The notes: a model not told the origin generated them from the sequence alone. Shown: positions 26,041-35,811, numbered from the stretch's first letter. The stretch is DNA of 64,000 bases from Leisingera methylohalidivorans DSM 14336 (GCF_000511355.1 NC_023135.1:3002371-3066370), one strand, 5' to 3'. Program-made: numbers and translations.

Positions 26041-26530
26041 ATGCGTTCCCCAAGCTGATTGCAGCGACCTTATTCTGCAAAATGAGACTTGGCGCGTATA
26101 TTTCCCGCTCCGCTGTGACGAAATTTATTGCCGTGACCGGGGTACGGGCTGAAATTCGTACCTGTCAGCGTGCGGGCCGCATAGGCCGATTTGACGGTCT
26201 GGCCCAGCCCTGCCACGCCACCGGCAGCTCCGGATACTTTGGGCCATTGGGCGCGTCCTCGCAGATACATGCCCACAGTCTGCTGCGCCGCCGCGTCAGG
26301 CTTCATGCGCAGATGACCAGGCCGGCGTGAACGGCCGCTGCACGGCGGTTTCTGTTCCTGAACGCCGCAACCCGCGCAGCCTTCCTGAAAGATGCAGCGG
26401 GGACCGCAAAACCGCGGACCGCCAATCGGGCCGGATCTCGCACACAGCCGTCAGCGCGCTCTGATCGCGCATTACCCTTGCAGCCGCGGCTGATGCGTCA
26501 GCTGCGGGTGTTTTTGGTTCGTTGATATGT
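26041..26530. promoter_or_regulatory. 490-bp gap holding the promoter of the diaminopropionate cassette
   Basis: No convincing gene is present. TTGCAG-N10-CTGCAA at 26059-26080 is a perfect 6-bp-arm inverted repeat, 19 bp upstream of the M20 start, and is the likely operator of the four-gene operon. A hairpin GGTACG/CGTACC lies at 26141-26162. A 78-codon minus-strand frame (26070-26306) overlaps the operator and shows no family features. The gap sits where rpsA usually follows cmk in related bacteria. Confidence 0.5.
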
Positions 26531-27163
26531 TTACGCCAGCGTTTCGCCAGCCTCGCGGCGGGCTTCGATGACCTCAATGGCCTTGGCCAGGGCCTCCTCG
26601 ATGCTCAGATCGCTGGTGTCGATCAGGATGGCATCCGGCGCCGGGCGGAGCGGCGCCTCGGCGCGGTTCATGTCGCGCTCATCCCGGGCCTTTACATCGC
26701 CCAGAACCTCGTCCAGCGTAATCACCTTGCCGGCCGCGGCCAGTTCCAGAAACCGCCGCCGGGCGCGGACTTCGGCGCTGGCAGTGACAAAAAACTTCAC
26801 CTGCGCATACGGGCAGATCACAGTGCCGATATCGCGCCCGTCCAGAACCGCACCGCCGGCCCGGCGGGCAAAGGCCCGCTGAAAATCCACCAGTGCTGCG
26901 CGGACGTCGGCGATCACAGCCACCTTGGAGGCCGCCTGCGCCACCTCCGGCCCGCGCAGGTCATCGCGCGCCAGATCCTCGGGAGACAGGTTCTGCGCCG
27001 CCTCGACCGGCGCCGCGCCATCCAGCATTTTTGCCCCGACGGCGCGGTACAGCAGCCCGGTGTCCAGATGGCCGAAACCGTAATGGGCCGCCAGCGCCTT
27101 GGACAGCGTGCCCTTGCCGGCAGCAGCCGGCCCGTCCACGGCTATGGTGTAACTTTCGCTCAT
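26531..27163 (-). CDS. cmk: Cytidylate kinase
   Basis: A 210-residue nucleoside monophosphate kinase that phosphorylates CMP/dCMP. The P-loop is [15 protein letters not shown] near the N-terminus, followed by [13 protein letters not shown] and the conserved [32 protein letters not shown] stretch (split by family consensus), then the LID-like [20 protein letters not shown]. Its start overlaps the aroA stop by 4 bp, the usual alphaproteobacterial aroA-cmk coupling. Confidence 0.96.
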   Translation of the reverse strand: MSESYTIAVDGPAAAGKGTLSKALAAHYGFGHLDTGLLYRAVGAKMLDGAAPVEAAQNLSPEDLARDDLRGPEVAQAASKVAVIADVRAALVDFQRAFARRAGGAVLDGRDIGTVICPYAQVKFFVTASAEVRARRRFLELAAAGKVITLDEVLGDVKARDERDMNRAEAPLRPAPDAILIDTSDLSIEEALAKAIEVIEARREAGETLA

Positions 27164-28506
27164 GTGCGCTCCAGCTTGGCACCCAGATTGCCCATCAGGC
27201 TCTCAAAGATCGGGAAGGAGGTGGCAATCGGGCCGCCGTCATCGACCGAAACCGCGTTCTGCGCGCCCATGCCCATCACCATGAAGGACATGGCAATGCG
27301 GTGGTCCAGCACGCTTTCGCAAATGCCGCCGCCCGGCACGCCATCGATACCCAGACCGGTGACCTCCCACCAGTCTTCGCCTTCTTCAACCGTCACGCCA
27401 TTGGCGCGCAGGCCCTTGGCCATCGCATCGATCCGGTCGCTTTCCTTGACCCGCAGTTCCTTGACCCCGGCCATCATGGTCTTGCCTTCCGCAAAGGAAG
27501 CAACCACCGACAGCACCGGATACTCGTCGATCATCGAAGCGGCGCGCGCTGGCGGCACTTCGATGCCCTTCATGTCCGGCGAGTATTTCGCACGCAGATC
27601 TGCGACCGGCTCGCCGCCCTCCTCGCGCATGTTCTCAAACGTCAGATCCGCGCCCATGTCCTGCAGGGTATAGTAAAGGCCCGCCCGGGTCGGGTTCAGC
27701 CCGATGTTCGGCACCAGCACGTCAGAGCCAGGCGTGATCAGCGCGGCGCAGACCGGAAATGCAGCCGAGGACGGATCGCGCGGCACCGCGATAACCTGCG
27801 GCTTCAACTCGGGACGGCCGGTCAGGGTGATGACGCGGCCCTCTTCGGTATCCTCGGTGGTGATCTCGGCGCCGAAGCCCGCCAGCATCCGCTCGGTATG
27901 GTCGCGGGTGGCTTCTTTTTCGATCACCACGGTCTTGCCCGGCGCGTTGAGGCCGGCAAACAGCACCGCCGACTTCACCTGGGCCGAGGGCACCGGCACC
28001 TCGTAACGCACCGGCACCGGATCAGCGGCGCCGACAATGGTCATCGGCAGCCGCCCGCCGGAGCGGCCCACGGACTGGGTGCCGAACAGCGCCAGCGGAT
28101 CAGTGACCCGCGCCATCGGCCGCTTGTTCAGCGAGGCATCGCCGGTGAAGGTGGCAGTGATGGGCGAGGTTGCCATCACCCCCATGATCAGCCGCACCCC
28201 GGTGCCGGAATTGCCGCAGTCGATCACGTTGCCCGGCTCGGCAAAACCGCCGACGCCGACACCAAACACCGACCAGTTGCCGCCGCCGTGGTTCACCACC
28301 TCGGCGCCAAAGGCCTGCATCGCCTTGGCCGTGTCCAGAACGTCCTCGCCCTCCAGCAGGCCAGAGATTTTCGTCTCGCCCACCGACAATGCGCCCAGGA
28401 TCAGCGAGCGGTGCGAGATCGACTTGTCGCCGGGCACCTCTGCCACCCCCTTGAGCGGGTCAGCACGGTGGGAGGTCATCGGGATGGGCGTGCCGTGTCC
28501 GGACAT
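27160..28506 (-). CDS. aroA: 3-phosphoshikimate 1-carboxyvinyltransferase (EPSP synthase), class II-like
   Basis: A 448-residue EPSP synthase, sixth step of the shikimate pathway. Segments [49 protein letters not shown] and [13 protein letters not shown] are all present, and overall wording is close to the class II enzyme of Agrobacterium CP4. At the glyphosate-contact position the motif is GNSGTG with Gly101, where CP4 has alanine. The start at 28506 gives [10 protein letters not shown]; an in-frame Met at residue 10 is an alternative. It is coupled to cmk. Confidence 0.96.
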   Translation of the reverse strand: MSGHGTPIPMTSHRADPLKGVAEVPGDKSISHRSLILGALSVGETKISGLLEGEDVLDTAKAMQAFGAEVVNHGGGNWSVFGVGVGGFAEPGNVIDCGNSGTGVRLIMGVMATSPITATFTGDASLNKRPMARVTDPLALFGTQSVGRSGGRLPMTIVGAADPVPVRYEVPVPSAQVKSAVLFAGLNAPGKTVVIEKEATRDHTERMLAGFGAEITTEDTEEGRVITLTGRPELKPQVIAVPRDPSSAAFPVCAALITPGSDVLVPNIGLNPTRAGLYYTLQDMGADLTFENMREEGGEPVADLRAKYSPDMKGIEVPPARAASMIDEYPVLSVVASFAEGKTMMAGVKELRVKESDRIDAMAKGLRANGVTVEEGEDWWEVTGLGIDGVPGGGICESVLDHRIAMSFMVMGMGAQNAVSVDDGGPIATSFPIFESLMGNLGAKLERT

Positions 28507-28606
28507 AGGGCTTCCTTCGTCTGTCGCTGCTTACTTACGTTGGCGCTATCGGTATCGGATTGGTGCTGGACGGTCCAGAGCCTTTGGCCGCCGCCCGCCC
28601 GCCCCC

Positions 28607-29383
28607 TCAGCCCAGGCGGCGGAAGGTCAGGTAATGCGGCGTGCGGCCTTCGCGCAGGGCTTTTTGCTCATAGCGGGTGGAAATCCAGTCATCCCAGGAC
28701 TTCCGCCAGTCAGCCGGCCCTTCTGCCAGCCATTCGAAGCCGGCTTTCGGCACCTCCTCCAGGGTTTGGCGCACATAGTCGGGAATATCGGTGGCCACCC
28801 GGAAGACCGCGCCCGGCTTCAGGCAGCGGGCCAGCGGCTCCAGATGCTCTTGCGTCACAAAGCGCCGGCGGTGATGGCGGGCCTTGGGCCAGGGGTCGGG
28901 ATACAGCAGGAAGGCGCGCGAAATCGAGGCCTCGGGCAGCACATCCATCAGATCACGCGCGTCACCGGGATGCACCGCAATGTTATCGGCACCGGCTTTG
29001 CGGATCTTGCCCAGCAGCATTGCCACGCCGTTGATAAAAGGCTCGGCACCGATGATCCCTGCATCCGGGTTGCTTGCGGCCTGATGCACCAGATGCTCGC
29101 CGCCGCCAAAGCCGATTTCAAGCCAGACATCCCTGCCGCCGAACAGCGCATCAAGGTCAAGCGGCGTGCGATCCGGGTTCACATCCCAGTCCACGGCGCC
29201 GGGGCTGAGGCTCGCCAGATCCTCGTTCAGGTAGCGTTTCTGGCTGTCCTTCAAGGTCTTGCCTTTGAAGCGGCCATAGAAGTTGCGCCAAGGCGCGCCG
29301 CTGGCGTGTTTATCGGCCGCATTGGCGGCTGCAGGCCGGGCATCCTTGGGCTGGTCGTCGCGGGGCTTTTGGTCGCCGGACAT
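28607..29383 (-). CDS. trmB: tRNA (guanine-N7-)-methyltransferase
   Basis: A 258-residue Rossmann-fold methyltransferase that makes m7G46 in tRNA using SAM. SAM site: WLEIGFGGGEHL; further motifs IGAEPFINGVA and the TrmB hallmark FLLYPDPWPKARHHRRRFV and STRYEQKALREG. The ATG at 29383 follows AGGAG at 9 nt spacing, so the longer frame starting at 29440 is rejected. The N-terminal 30 residues are charged and disordered-looking (GDQKPRDDQPKDARPAAANAADK). Confidence 0.95.
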   Translation of the reverse strand: MSGDQKPRDDQPKDARPAAANAADKHASGAPWRNFYGRFKGKTLKDSQKRYLNEDLASLSPGAVDWDVNPDRTPLDLDALFGGRDVWLEIGFGGGEHLVHQAASNPDAGIIGAEPFINGVAMLLGKIRKAGADNIAVHPGDARDLMDVLPEASISRAFLLYPDPWPKARHHRRRFVTQEHLEPLARCLKPGAVFRVATDIPDYVRQTLEEVPKAGFEWLAEGPADWRKSWDDWISTRYEQKALREGRTPHYLTFRRLG

Positions 29384-29473
29384 GCGTCTGGGCTCCTGTT
29401 CAGGGCGTCTTTTGAAAGGCTGGCCGCTCCTCTGCCGCAAGCAGCGCCCCAGGTCAAGCCGGTGTCAAGCCGG

Positions 29474-30130
29474 CTAGGGGCGCCGGCCCGGCAGAACCTC
29501 CCGTAAAACCCCCGCTGCAATCAACCGCAGACGGCTGGGATACCATTCCCCGTCGGGATCCGTCCGCAGTGTCTCGATCGCAAAGCCAGGATCAACGCCG
29601 CGCGCCACCATATAGCTGAGATGGTCAAAAATCTCCCGCTGCGTATCCACATAGATCCACGAGCCGAACTCAAAAGGCGTCGCCCAGCGCTGCGCTTTCC
29701 GCTCGCTCCGGTAGTATTTATGAACCTCTGCCGCCGACCAGCTGCGCTGGTGAAAGCCGATTTTGGACCCGATTGTCATCCGCCTCCGGCTGCCTGCCAG
29801 AAAAACATCGACACAGGCGCTGATACACGCCCCGTCAACCGAGGTGTCCAGCCCGTATTCCAGCACCAGCCCGGCAATTTCTTCCCCGGCAAAAACACTG
29901 CCGCCGATGCTGTTGAGCTGCAGTTCTGAGATTTCCGGGTTTTTCTTCAGGATCTCCTGCAGGCGCCCGATATCCTGCTCGGTGATTTCCGCCAGGTCGT
30001 CATCCGCTTCCCGTTCCGTGTCATAAACCAGCGTCCTGCCTTGCAGGCTGAACTTTTGCGGCAAGGCTTCTTTGGCGGCCGCAGCTGACGCCAGAACCAG
30101 ACAGGAAAATACAGTTATCACGCGCAACAT
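29474..30130 (-). CDS. Secreted ClpP/crotonase-like (COG3904-type) protein
   Basis: A 218-residue exported protein with a Sec signal peptide (MLRVITVFSCLVLASAAAAK). The mature part resembles the COG3904 group, which has a ClpP/crotonase-like fold: ELQLNSIGGSVFAGEEIAGLVLEYGLDTSV, then DGACISACVDVFLAGSRRRMTIGSKIGFHQRSW, in which the Ser of CISAC is the candidate nucleophile and His of FHQRSW a candidate partner. Function in the cell envelope is not known. The ATG at 30130 places the signal peptide at the N-terminus; a longer frame to 30154 adds MFPAGGFV without a better ribosome-binding site. Confidence 0.75.
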   Translation of the reverse strand: MLRVITVFSCLVLASAAAAKEALPQKFSLQGRTLVYDTEREADDDLAEITEQDIGRLQEILKKNPEISELQLNSIGGSVFAGEEIAGLVLEYGLDTSVDGACISACVDVFLAGSRRRMTIGSKIGFHQRSWSAAEVHKYYRSERKAQRWATPFEFGSWIYVDTQREIFDHLSYMVARGVDPGFAIETLRTDPDGEWYPSRLRLIAAGVLREVLPGRRP

Positions 30131-30350
30131 CACGAACCCGCCAGCTGGAAACACACTGCCTTGCTATATGGTGCAGCCCGCCTGTGTCTTCCAGCCTCAA
30201 AAAGGTCAGCCATTCTGCCACAATGTTTCGCGCGCGAAACATCCGGTCAGCATTGCTGACCGGTCCGCCGCGCTGCAACGCGGCGCCGGGCACAACGGAT
30301 GCGGCACAGTCCCTGAATGCGCCGAAGCGGGCGGGAACATCTCCCAAACG

Positions 30351-30379
30351 AAAAAAGAGCGGACCTCGCGGCCCGCTCT
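30351..30379 (-). terminator. Intrinsic terminator after metK
   Basis: A GC-rich stem (AGAGCGG at 30356-30362 pairing with CCGCTCT at 30373-30379) is followed on the minus strand by a run of six T (complement of 30351-30356), 21 bp beyond the metK stop. This is a classical rho-independent terminator and separates metK from the exported protein gene. Confidence 0.88.
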
Positions 30380-30400
30380 CCTGTTTCGGTCAGTCCGGTT

Positions 30401-31582
30401 TCAGACCGCTTTCTTCAGCGCCTCAGCGAGGTCGGTGCGTTCCCAGCTGAAGCCGCCGTCCGCTTCCGGGTCGCGGCCGAAATGCCCATAAGCAGCGGTG
30501 CGCTGGTAAATCGGCTTGTTCAGGCCCAGATGCGAACGGATGCCGCGCGGGGTCAGATCCATCACCTGATCGATCGCCTTCTCAATCGCTGCGGCATCCA
30601 CTTCACCGGTGCCGTGCGTGTCGGCATAGATCGACAGCGGCTTGGACACGCCGATGGCATAAGACAGCTGAATGGTGCATTTCTCCGCCATGCCCGCAGC
30701 GACCACGTTTTTGGCCAGATAGCGCGCGGCATAGGCTGCCGAACGGTCCACCTTGGTCGGATCCTTGCCGGAAAACGCACCGCCGCCATGCGGGGCCGCA
30801 CCGCCGTAGGTATCCACGATGATCTTGCGGCCGGTCAGGCCTGCGTCGCCGTCCGGGCCGCCGATCACAAACTTGCCGGTCGGGTTCACATGCCATACGG
30901 TGGCGTCCGTCAGCCAGCCTTCGGGCAGGGTTTCACGGATGTAGGGTTCCACCAGCGCACGGATGTCGGCCGAGGTCAGGCTTTCGTCCAGATGCTGGGT
31001 CGACAGCACCAGCGAGCTGACGCCGACCGGCTTGCCGCCCTCATAGACCACGGACAGCTGCGACTTGGCATCCGGGCCCAGCGCGGGCTCAGTGCCGTTT
31101 TTGCGCACTTCCGCCAGACGGCGCAGGATCGCGTGGGAATACTGGATCGGCGCAGGCATCAGCGCATCGGTTTCATTGGTGGCAAAACCGAACATGATGC
31201 CCTGATCGCCGGCACCTTCGTCCTTGTCACCGGACGCATCCACGCCCTGGGCGATATGCGCGGACTGCTCGTGCAGCAGGTTGGTCACCTCCACGGTTTC
31301 GTGGTGGAACTTGTCCTGCTCGTAGCCGATGTCCTTGATGCAGGCACGGGTGATCTCGTCGATCTTGCCCATGTAGTCGTGCAGCTTGTCCTGATCGGAC
31401 AGGCCAACCTCGCCCCCGATGACAACACGGTTGGTGGTGGCGAAAGTCTCAGCTGCCACGCGTGCTTCGGGCTCCTCCGCCAGGAACGCGTCCAGCACCG
31501 CATCGGAAATGCGGTCGCAGACCTTGTCCGGGTGGCCTTCGGAAACCGATTCCGAAGTGAAAGTGTAGTTCATACGGGTCAT
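30401..31582 (-). CDS. metK: S-adenosylmethionine synthase
   Basis: A 393-residue methionine adenosyltransferase (ATP + methionine to SAM). Signature segments: [20 protein letters not shown], the loop [15 protein letters not shown], and [23 protein letters not shown] (split by family consensus). The ATG at 31582 is served by GGAG about 10 nt upstream, part of the riboswitch 3' end; the second Met at 31573 would be too far. A SAM/SAH-type riboswitch precedes it and a strong terminator follows it, so metK is a single-gene unit. Confidence 0.97.
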   Translation of the reverse strand: MTRMNYTFTSESVSEGHPDKVCDRISDAVLDAFLAEEPEARVAAETFATTNRVVIGGEVGLSDQDKLHDYMGKIDEITRACIKDIGYEQDKFHHETVEVTNLLHEQSAHIAQGVDASGDKDEGAGDQGIMFGFATNETDALMPAPIQYSHAILRRLAEVRKNGTEPALGPDAKSQLSVVYEGGKPVGVSSLVLSTQHLDESLTSADIRALVEPYIRETLPEGWLTDATVWHVNPTGKFVIGGPDGDAGLTGRKIIVDTYGGAAPHGGGAFSGKDPTKVDRSAAYAARYLAKNVVAAGMAEKCTIQLSYAIGVSKPLSIYADTHGTGEVDAAAIEKAIDQVMDLTPRGIRSHLGLNKPIYQRTAAYGHFGRDPEADGGFSWERTDLAEALKKAV

Positions 31583-31590
31583 GAAAAGAG

Positions 31591-31635
31591 TGCTCCATTG
31601 GGTTCAGCCCGCCACGCCAGGAAGCCGTTGTGGCA
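31591..31635 (-). ncRNA. SAM/SAH riboswitch in the metK leader
   Basis: Read on the minus strand, the leader contains GCCACAACGGCTTCCTGGCG, then TGGC, a short variable loop, and AATGGAGCA just before the metK start. This is the remembered core of the SAM/SAH riboswitch (UCACAACGGCUUCCUGGCGUGA ... AUUGGAGCA), an H-type pseudoknot found before metK in Rhodobacterales. The terminal GGAG is the ribosome-binding site, so ligand binding would hide it and stop translation of SAM synthase when SAM or SAH is plentiful. Confidence 0.92.
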
Positions 31636-31700
31636 GGTATCAGGCCGCAGTACGCGGCTCATCCGCGCGGGTCAATCAATATTCGTTTAGAGTTAACCCG

Positions 31701-33200
31701 CTATGACTGCGGAGCAAGGGTGCGGGAGCAAAAGAATCCGGCCAATGCGCTGAACAGGCACAGCAGGAACACCGGCCAGTCGCCGGTGCGGCTGTAGAGC
31801 GTCGGCGGCAGCGGTGCGGGCAGTTCGGCGTCGATATAGCCTGCTTGCCCCAATGGCAGGCTGTCCAGCATCGCCCCGTCCGGCGCAATCATCGCCGAAA
31901 CCCCGGTGTTTGCGGCGCGGATCATCGGCAGCCCTTGTTCCAGCGCCCGCATCCGCGCCTGCACCAGATGCTGGTAGGGGCCGGAGCGGGTGCCGAACCA
32001 AGCATCATTGGTGAGTTGCACCAGCACGTCCGGGCGGGTGTCTGCGGCGCTCACATCCTGTGGAAAAACAGCCTCATAGCAGATCAGCGGCAAGGCGCTG
32101 CCGATAGGAAGATCCATTACCTGGGGCCCCGGCCCGGCGGCATAACCCGCACCAGCCCGCGATGCGAAGCCATAGATCCCGAACCTGGCCATGACGTCGC
32201 CAAACGGCACATATTCCCCGAACGGCACCAGGTGCGCCTTGTCATAGGCGGCGGCGGGCTGGCCATCCGCGTCCAGCAGCACTGCAGAATTGTAAAAGGC
32301 GCCCGCCTCTTCCCGCTGGATGCCCAGAAGCACCGGAACCCCGGCCGCGTTTTCGGAAATGATCCGCAGGGTGTCATCCGCATAATTGAGCAGCTGCGGC
32401 ACCGCGGTTTCCGGCCAGACAATCAGGTCCGGGCGCGGGGTTCCGGCGGAAAAAGCAACAGCGCGGCGGACAAATTCCCAGCGGTGATCCGGGTGCCACT
32501 TCAAACCCTGCGGTGCGTTGGGCTGAACGATTCGCACGGTCTTGCCTGTTGAATTTGCCTGCGGCGGTGCGGGAACGGCAAAGACGGCGGCTGCCGCCAG
32601 ACCCAACGGCGCCAAGGCTGCAGCCGGGGCCTGCCGCAGCAATGCCAGCGGCAAGAAGGCCGCAAGCGTTAGCAGCGCCAGCCCCTGCGGCCCGGTCCAG
32701 GGCAACAGATTTACAGCAGGCGTGTCAATCCAGAACTGGCCGAAAGCGGCCCAGGGAAAGCCGGTCAGCAGATAGGCGCGGCCAAGTTCCGCCAAGGACC
32801 AGGCGGCCGCCAGCATAGGGATCCTCCAGACGCCGGTGCTGAACCGAACGGCCAGTCCAAAGGCAGCCCCCCAAAACAACGCAAGCCCCCCCGCCAGAAA
32901 GATCAGCGCAAAGGGCGCCATCCAGGCATGGCGTTCCGGGTCGATCTGAAAAGGTTCAAGGATCCAGGACAGGCCAAAGGCAAAATACCCCAGCCCAAAC
33001 AGCCAGCCGGCCAGCATCGCCGTCCGCGCCGTGGCAGCCTGCAGCGCCAGCCAGCCTGCGGCCCCCAAGGCAAGAGGCAGGCCGATCCAAAAGCTCCAGG
33101 GGGCAAGGGCCAAAGAGGCCAGCGCACCGCCGCCGAAGGCCAGCCCGGCCCGGGCCGGCCGGAGCTGCCGCACCGCCAGCCGCAGCCCGGCTGTCATCAT
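31701..33200 (-). CDS. lnt: Apolipoprotein N-acyltransferase
   Basis: A 499-residue inner-membrane enzyme that adds the third acyl chain to lipoproteins. The N-terminal half has six to seven hydrophobic spans; the periplasmic half is a nitrilase-type domain with the expected triad: Glu in VWPETAVPQLL, Lys in YDKAHLVPFGEYVPFG and Cys in PLICYEAVFP. A final hydrophobic span follows near the C-terminus. Its start overlaps the corC-like stop by 4 bp. Confidence 0.95.
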   Translation of the reverse strand: MMTAGLRLAVRQLRPARAGLAFGGGALASLALAPWSFWIGLPLALGAAGWLALQAATARTAMLAGWLFGLGYFAFGLSWILEPFQIDPERHAWMAPFALIFLAGGLALFWGAAFGLAVRFSTGVWRIPMLAAAWSLAELGRAYLLTGFPWAAFGQFWIDTPAVNLLPWTGPQGLALLTLAAFLPLALLRQAPAAALAPLGLAAAAVFAVPAPPQANSTGKTVRIVQPNAPQGLKWHPDHRWEFVRRAVAFSAGTPRPDLIVWPETAVPQLLNYADDTLRIISENAAGVPVLLGIQREEAGAFYNSAVLLDADGQPAAAYDKAHLVPFGEYVPFGDVMARFGIYGFASRAGAGYAAGPGPQVMDLPIGSALPLICYEAVFPQDVSAADTRPDVLVQLTNDAWFGTRSGPYQHLVQARMRALEQGLPMIRAANTGVSAMIAPDGAMLDSLPLGQAGYIDAELPAPLPPTLYSRTGDWPVFLLCLFSALAGFFCSRTLAPQS

Positions 33201-34096
33201 GCGGCGGCGTCCGGCAGCCGGACCCGCAACCGCTTGATCCGCCGTGGGTCGGCATCCATCACTTCAAATTCGGCGCCTTCGGGGTGCTCGATCACCTCGC
33301 CGCGGGCAGGCACCCGGCCCGAGAGCATGAAGACCAGCCCGCCCAGGGTCTCGATCTCCTCCTCGTCAACGTCATCGTGGCTGGTCAGAGACTGGCCGAT
33401 CTCGGTTTCGAACTCCGGCAGCGGCGTACGGGCAAGCGCGATGTAGCATCCCGGTTTTTCCTCGAACCAGGTCTGCAGTTCATCCGCGTCGTGCTCATCC
33501 TCGATCTCGCCGACAACCTGCTCGATCAGATCCTCGATGGTGACAAGCCCGTCGACGCCGCCGTATTCGTCGATCACCAGCGCCATATGGCGGCGCTCGG
33601 CCTGCATCTTGGTCAGCAGCACGCCGATCGGCATCGACGGCGGCACAAACAGCAGCGGGCGCAGCATTTGGGACAGTTCGAAATCCGACGTGCCGCCGTT
33701 GAAGCCATGGTTCAGGGAGAAATCCTTGAGGTGGACAAAGCCCAGCGGCGTGTCCAGCGTGCCCTCATATACCGGGATCCGTGTAAAGCCGCTTTCGCGG
33801 AAAATGCCAACAAGGTCTTTCTTGGCGATCGAGACCGGCACCGCAGCGATTTCCGCAGAGGGGATCGCAACATCCTCAACCCGCAGCCGGCGCAGGTTCA
33901 TCATGCCGCGCGGTTCTGTCCCGGCAGCGGGCTGTTCGCGGCCACTGTCTTCTTCGGGCAGCGGTTCCGCGCTTAATGCGCCGAAAAGCCGTGCCCAGAA
34001 CCCGGTTTTCCCGGCGGCCGGCGCTTCCGCTGCCGTGCCATTTATGTTCTGCAGCGCGCCCTGCGCCGCGTTAGAACTGCCTTCTATGTCGCCCAT
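33197..34096 (-). CDS. corC: CorC-type CBS-domain protein
   Basis: A 299-residue cytoplasmic protein with two CBS motifs (SIAKKDLVGIFRESGFTRIPVYEG and MPIGVLLTKMQAERRHMALVIDEYGGVDGLVTIEDLIEQVVGEI, split by family consensus) and a C-terminal CorC/HlyC transporter-associated domain (AEFEVMDADPRRIKRLRV). It lacks the DUF21 membrane domain of longer relatives, like E. coli CorC (YbeX). The ATG at 34096 is preferred over 34135 because the latter overlaps ybeY and the former has GGATAGGA in front. It is coupled to lnt. Confidence 0.92.
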   Translation of the reverse strand: MGDIEGSSNAAQGALQNINGTAAEAPAAGKTGFWARLFGALSAEPLPEEDSGREQPAAGTEPRGMMNLRRLRVEDVAIPSAEIAAVPVSIAKKDLVGIFRESGFTRIPVYEGTLDTPLGFVHLKDFSLNHGFNGGTSDFELSQMLRPLLFVPPSMPIGVLLTKMQAERRHMALVIDEYGGVDGLVTIEDLIEQVVGEIEDEHDADELQTWFEEKPGCYIALARTPLPEFETEIGQSLTSHDDVDEEEIETLGGLVFMLSGRVPARGEVIEHPEGAEFEVMDADPRRIKRLRVRLPDAAA

Positions 34097-34118
34097 TGAT
34101 CCTATCCAAATGCCTCGA

Positions 34119-34631
34119 TTATGAGGCGTCCTCACTCATATATGGGTTCGCGACACCCATTTTGCCAAGTAGCAGCACCTCAATCTCTTCCATCAGTGCG
34201 GCATCGCGCTCACGAATGTGATCATACCCGAAAAGATGCAACATTCCGTGAACAATCAAATGGCGGGTGTGATCGCCCAGCGGTTTGCCCGCCGCCTGCG
34301 CCTCGCGGGCGCAGGTCTCATATGATATGGCGATGTCGCCGAGCGGGATCTCTCCTGTGAAATCAGCCTCGGGCAGCGCCGGGGCGCCGCCATCCTCCTC
34401 CGCGGCCAGATCCTCGGCTGGCCAGCTGAGCACATTGGTCGGCTTGGCCTTTTCCCGGAACTCGGCGTTCAGCTCCGCGATGCGGGCGTCACCGCAACCG
34501 AGCAGGGAAATCTCGCAGTCTGCCGGATCCAGTGTGAAATGGGTCAATACCGCAGTGACGGCCTCAGCCGCCAACGGTTCAAGTCCGGCCTGATGCCAGC
34601 GGCTGTCTTCGATGCTGATGTCGAGCGTCAT
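34119..34631 (-). CDS. ybeY: Endoribonuclease YbeY (16S rRNA maturation/quality control)
   Basis: A 170-residue single-strand endoribonuclease involved in 16S rRNA 3'-end processing. The zinc motif H-x3-H-x5-H is present as HLIVHGMLHLFGYDH near the C-terminus, and EKAKPTNVLSWPAED is the family segment before it. It has an alphaproteobacterial insertion of acidic residues after SWPAED. Gene order phoH-ybeY-corC-lnt matches the conserved block. Confidence 0.95.
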   Translation of the reverse strand: MTLDISIEDSRWHQAGLEPLAAEAVTAVLTHFTLDPADCEISLLGCGDARIAELNAEFREKAKPTNVLSWPAEDLAAEEDGGAPALPEADFTGEIPLGDIAISYETCAREAQAAGKPLGDHTRHLIVHGMLHLFGYDHIRERDAALMEEIEVLLLGKMGVANPYMSEDAS

Positions 34632-34714
34632 GTATTGCCTGTCAATGCGGGGGCCGGCCCCCGCACCCCCGGAGTATTTCCGGATAGATGAAAAGAGCGC
34701 GGCGGCTTCAGGCC

Positions 34715-35725
34715 TCAGGCCGGTTTTGCATCCGCGTCATAAGCCTCGATGATCGCCGCCACAAGCGGGTGGCGGACCACGTCGCGGGCGGTGAAGTAAT
34801 TGAAGCTGATCTTGGGGATCGATTTCAGCAGCCGTTCGGCATCGGCCAGGCCGGACGGCACCCCGCGCGGCAGGTCGATCTGGGTGCGGTCGCCGGTGAT
34901 CACCATACGCGAGCCTTCGCCCAGACGGGTCAGGAACATCTTCATCTGCATGGTGGTCGCGTTCTGCGCCTCATCCAGCACCACAAAGGCATTGGACAGG
35001 GTGCGTCCGCGCATGAAGGCAAGCGGCGCGATTTCGATGCGTTTTTCCTCGATCAGCTTGGCTGCCTGTTTTTCCGGCAGGAAGTCGTTCAGAGCGTCGT
35101 ACAAAGGCTGCATATAAGGATCGACTTTATCCTTCATATCTCCCGGCAGGTATCCGAGCTTTTCGCCCGCTTCCACCGCCGGGCGGGACAGGATGATGCG
35201 GTCGACATGGCCAGTGATGAACATGGAAACGCCCACAGCAACCGCAAGATAGGTCTTGCCGGTGCCGGCCGGGCCGATGCCGAAGGCCAGTTCGTTTTCG
35301 AACAACGAATGCACATAGGCTTTCTGGGCCTCGGTGCGCGGCTCCACCAGCTTCTTGCGGGTCTTGATTTCCACCCGGCCGCCGCGGAACATCTGCAACT
35401 GGCCGTCGGGTTCGGCGCTCTCGGCTTCGGGGTTCATCCGCAGTTCGCGGTCGATATCGCCGGTTTCGACGCTACGCCCGGTTTCCAGGCGGTCATACAG
35501 CGCCGTCAGCACACCTGCCGCCTGTTCCCGCGCGGAATCCTCCCCCATCACGGACAGCTGGTTGCCGCGGCGGACGATCTGCACACCCAGCTTCTGTTCT
35601 ATGTCAGCCAGGTTACGGTCATATTCGCCGCACAGGTCGATCAGCAATCGGTTGTCGGGAAATTCCAGCAGCACTTCGTGGGTTGCGGACTGGTCTTGCG
35701 AGTCATTCAGGGCACTGATGACCAA
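34715..35725 (-). CDS. ybeZ: PhoH-like ATPase (YbeZ)
   Basis: A 336-residue PhoH-family NTPase, often physically tied to YbeY in ribosome maturation. Walker A is GPAGTGKTY, Walker B FVVLDEAQN, and RMVITGDRTQIDLPRG is the family sensor segment. An N-terminal KH-like region (NLADIEQKLGVQIVRRGNQLSVMG) precedes the ATPase. The only workable start is TTG at 35725: AAGGAG stands 6 nt upstream, a stop codon lies a few codons further up in frame, and the next Met would remove about 60 residues. Confidence 0.94.
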   Translation of the reverse strand: MVISALNDSQDQSATHEVLLEFPDNRLLIDLCGEYDRNLADIEQKLGVQIVRRGNQLSVMGEDSAREQAAGVLTALYDRLETGRSVETGDIDRELRMNPEAESAEPDGQLQMFRGGRVEIKTRKKLVEPRTEAQKAYVHSLFENELAFGIGPAGTGKTYLAVAVGVSMFITGHVDRIILSRPAVEAGEKLGYLPGDMKDKVDPYMQPLYDALNDFLPEKQAAKLIEEKRIEIAPLAFMRGRTLSNAFVVLDEAQNATTMQMKMFLTRLGEGSRMVITGDRTQIDLPRGVPSGLADAERLLKSIPKISFNYFTARDVVRHPLVAAIIEAYDADAKPA

Positions 35726-35811
35726 GCTGATCTCCTTAGTCAGAGGTTACAGCTTCAGTCTGCCTGCGAAGTGAATTCTGCGCAAGATCCAGCGGCAGAA
35801 ATTCACGCAAC

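Noticed and set aside
26070..26306. 78-codon minus-strand frame between cmk and the M20 gene
   Set aside because: Overlaps the likely operator of the M20 operon and has no family features.
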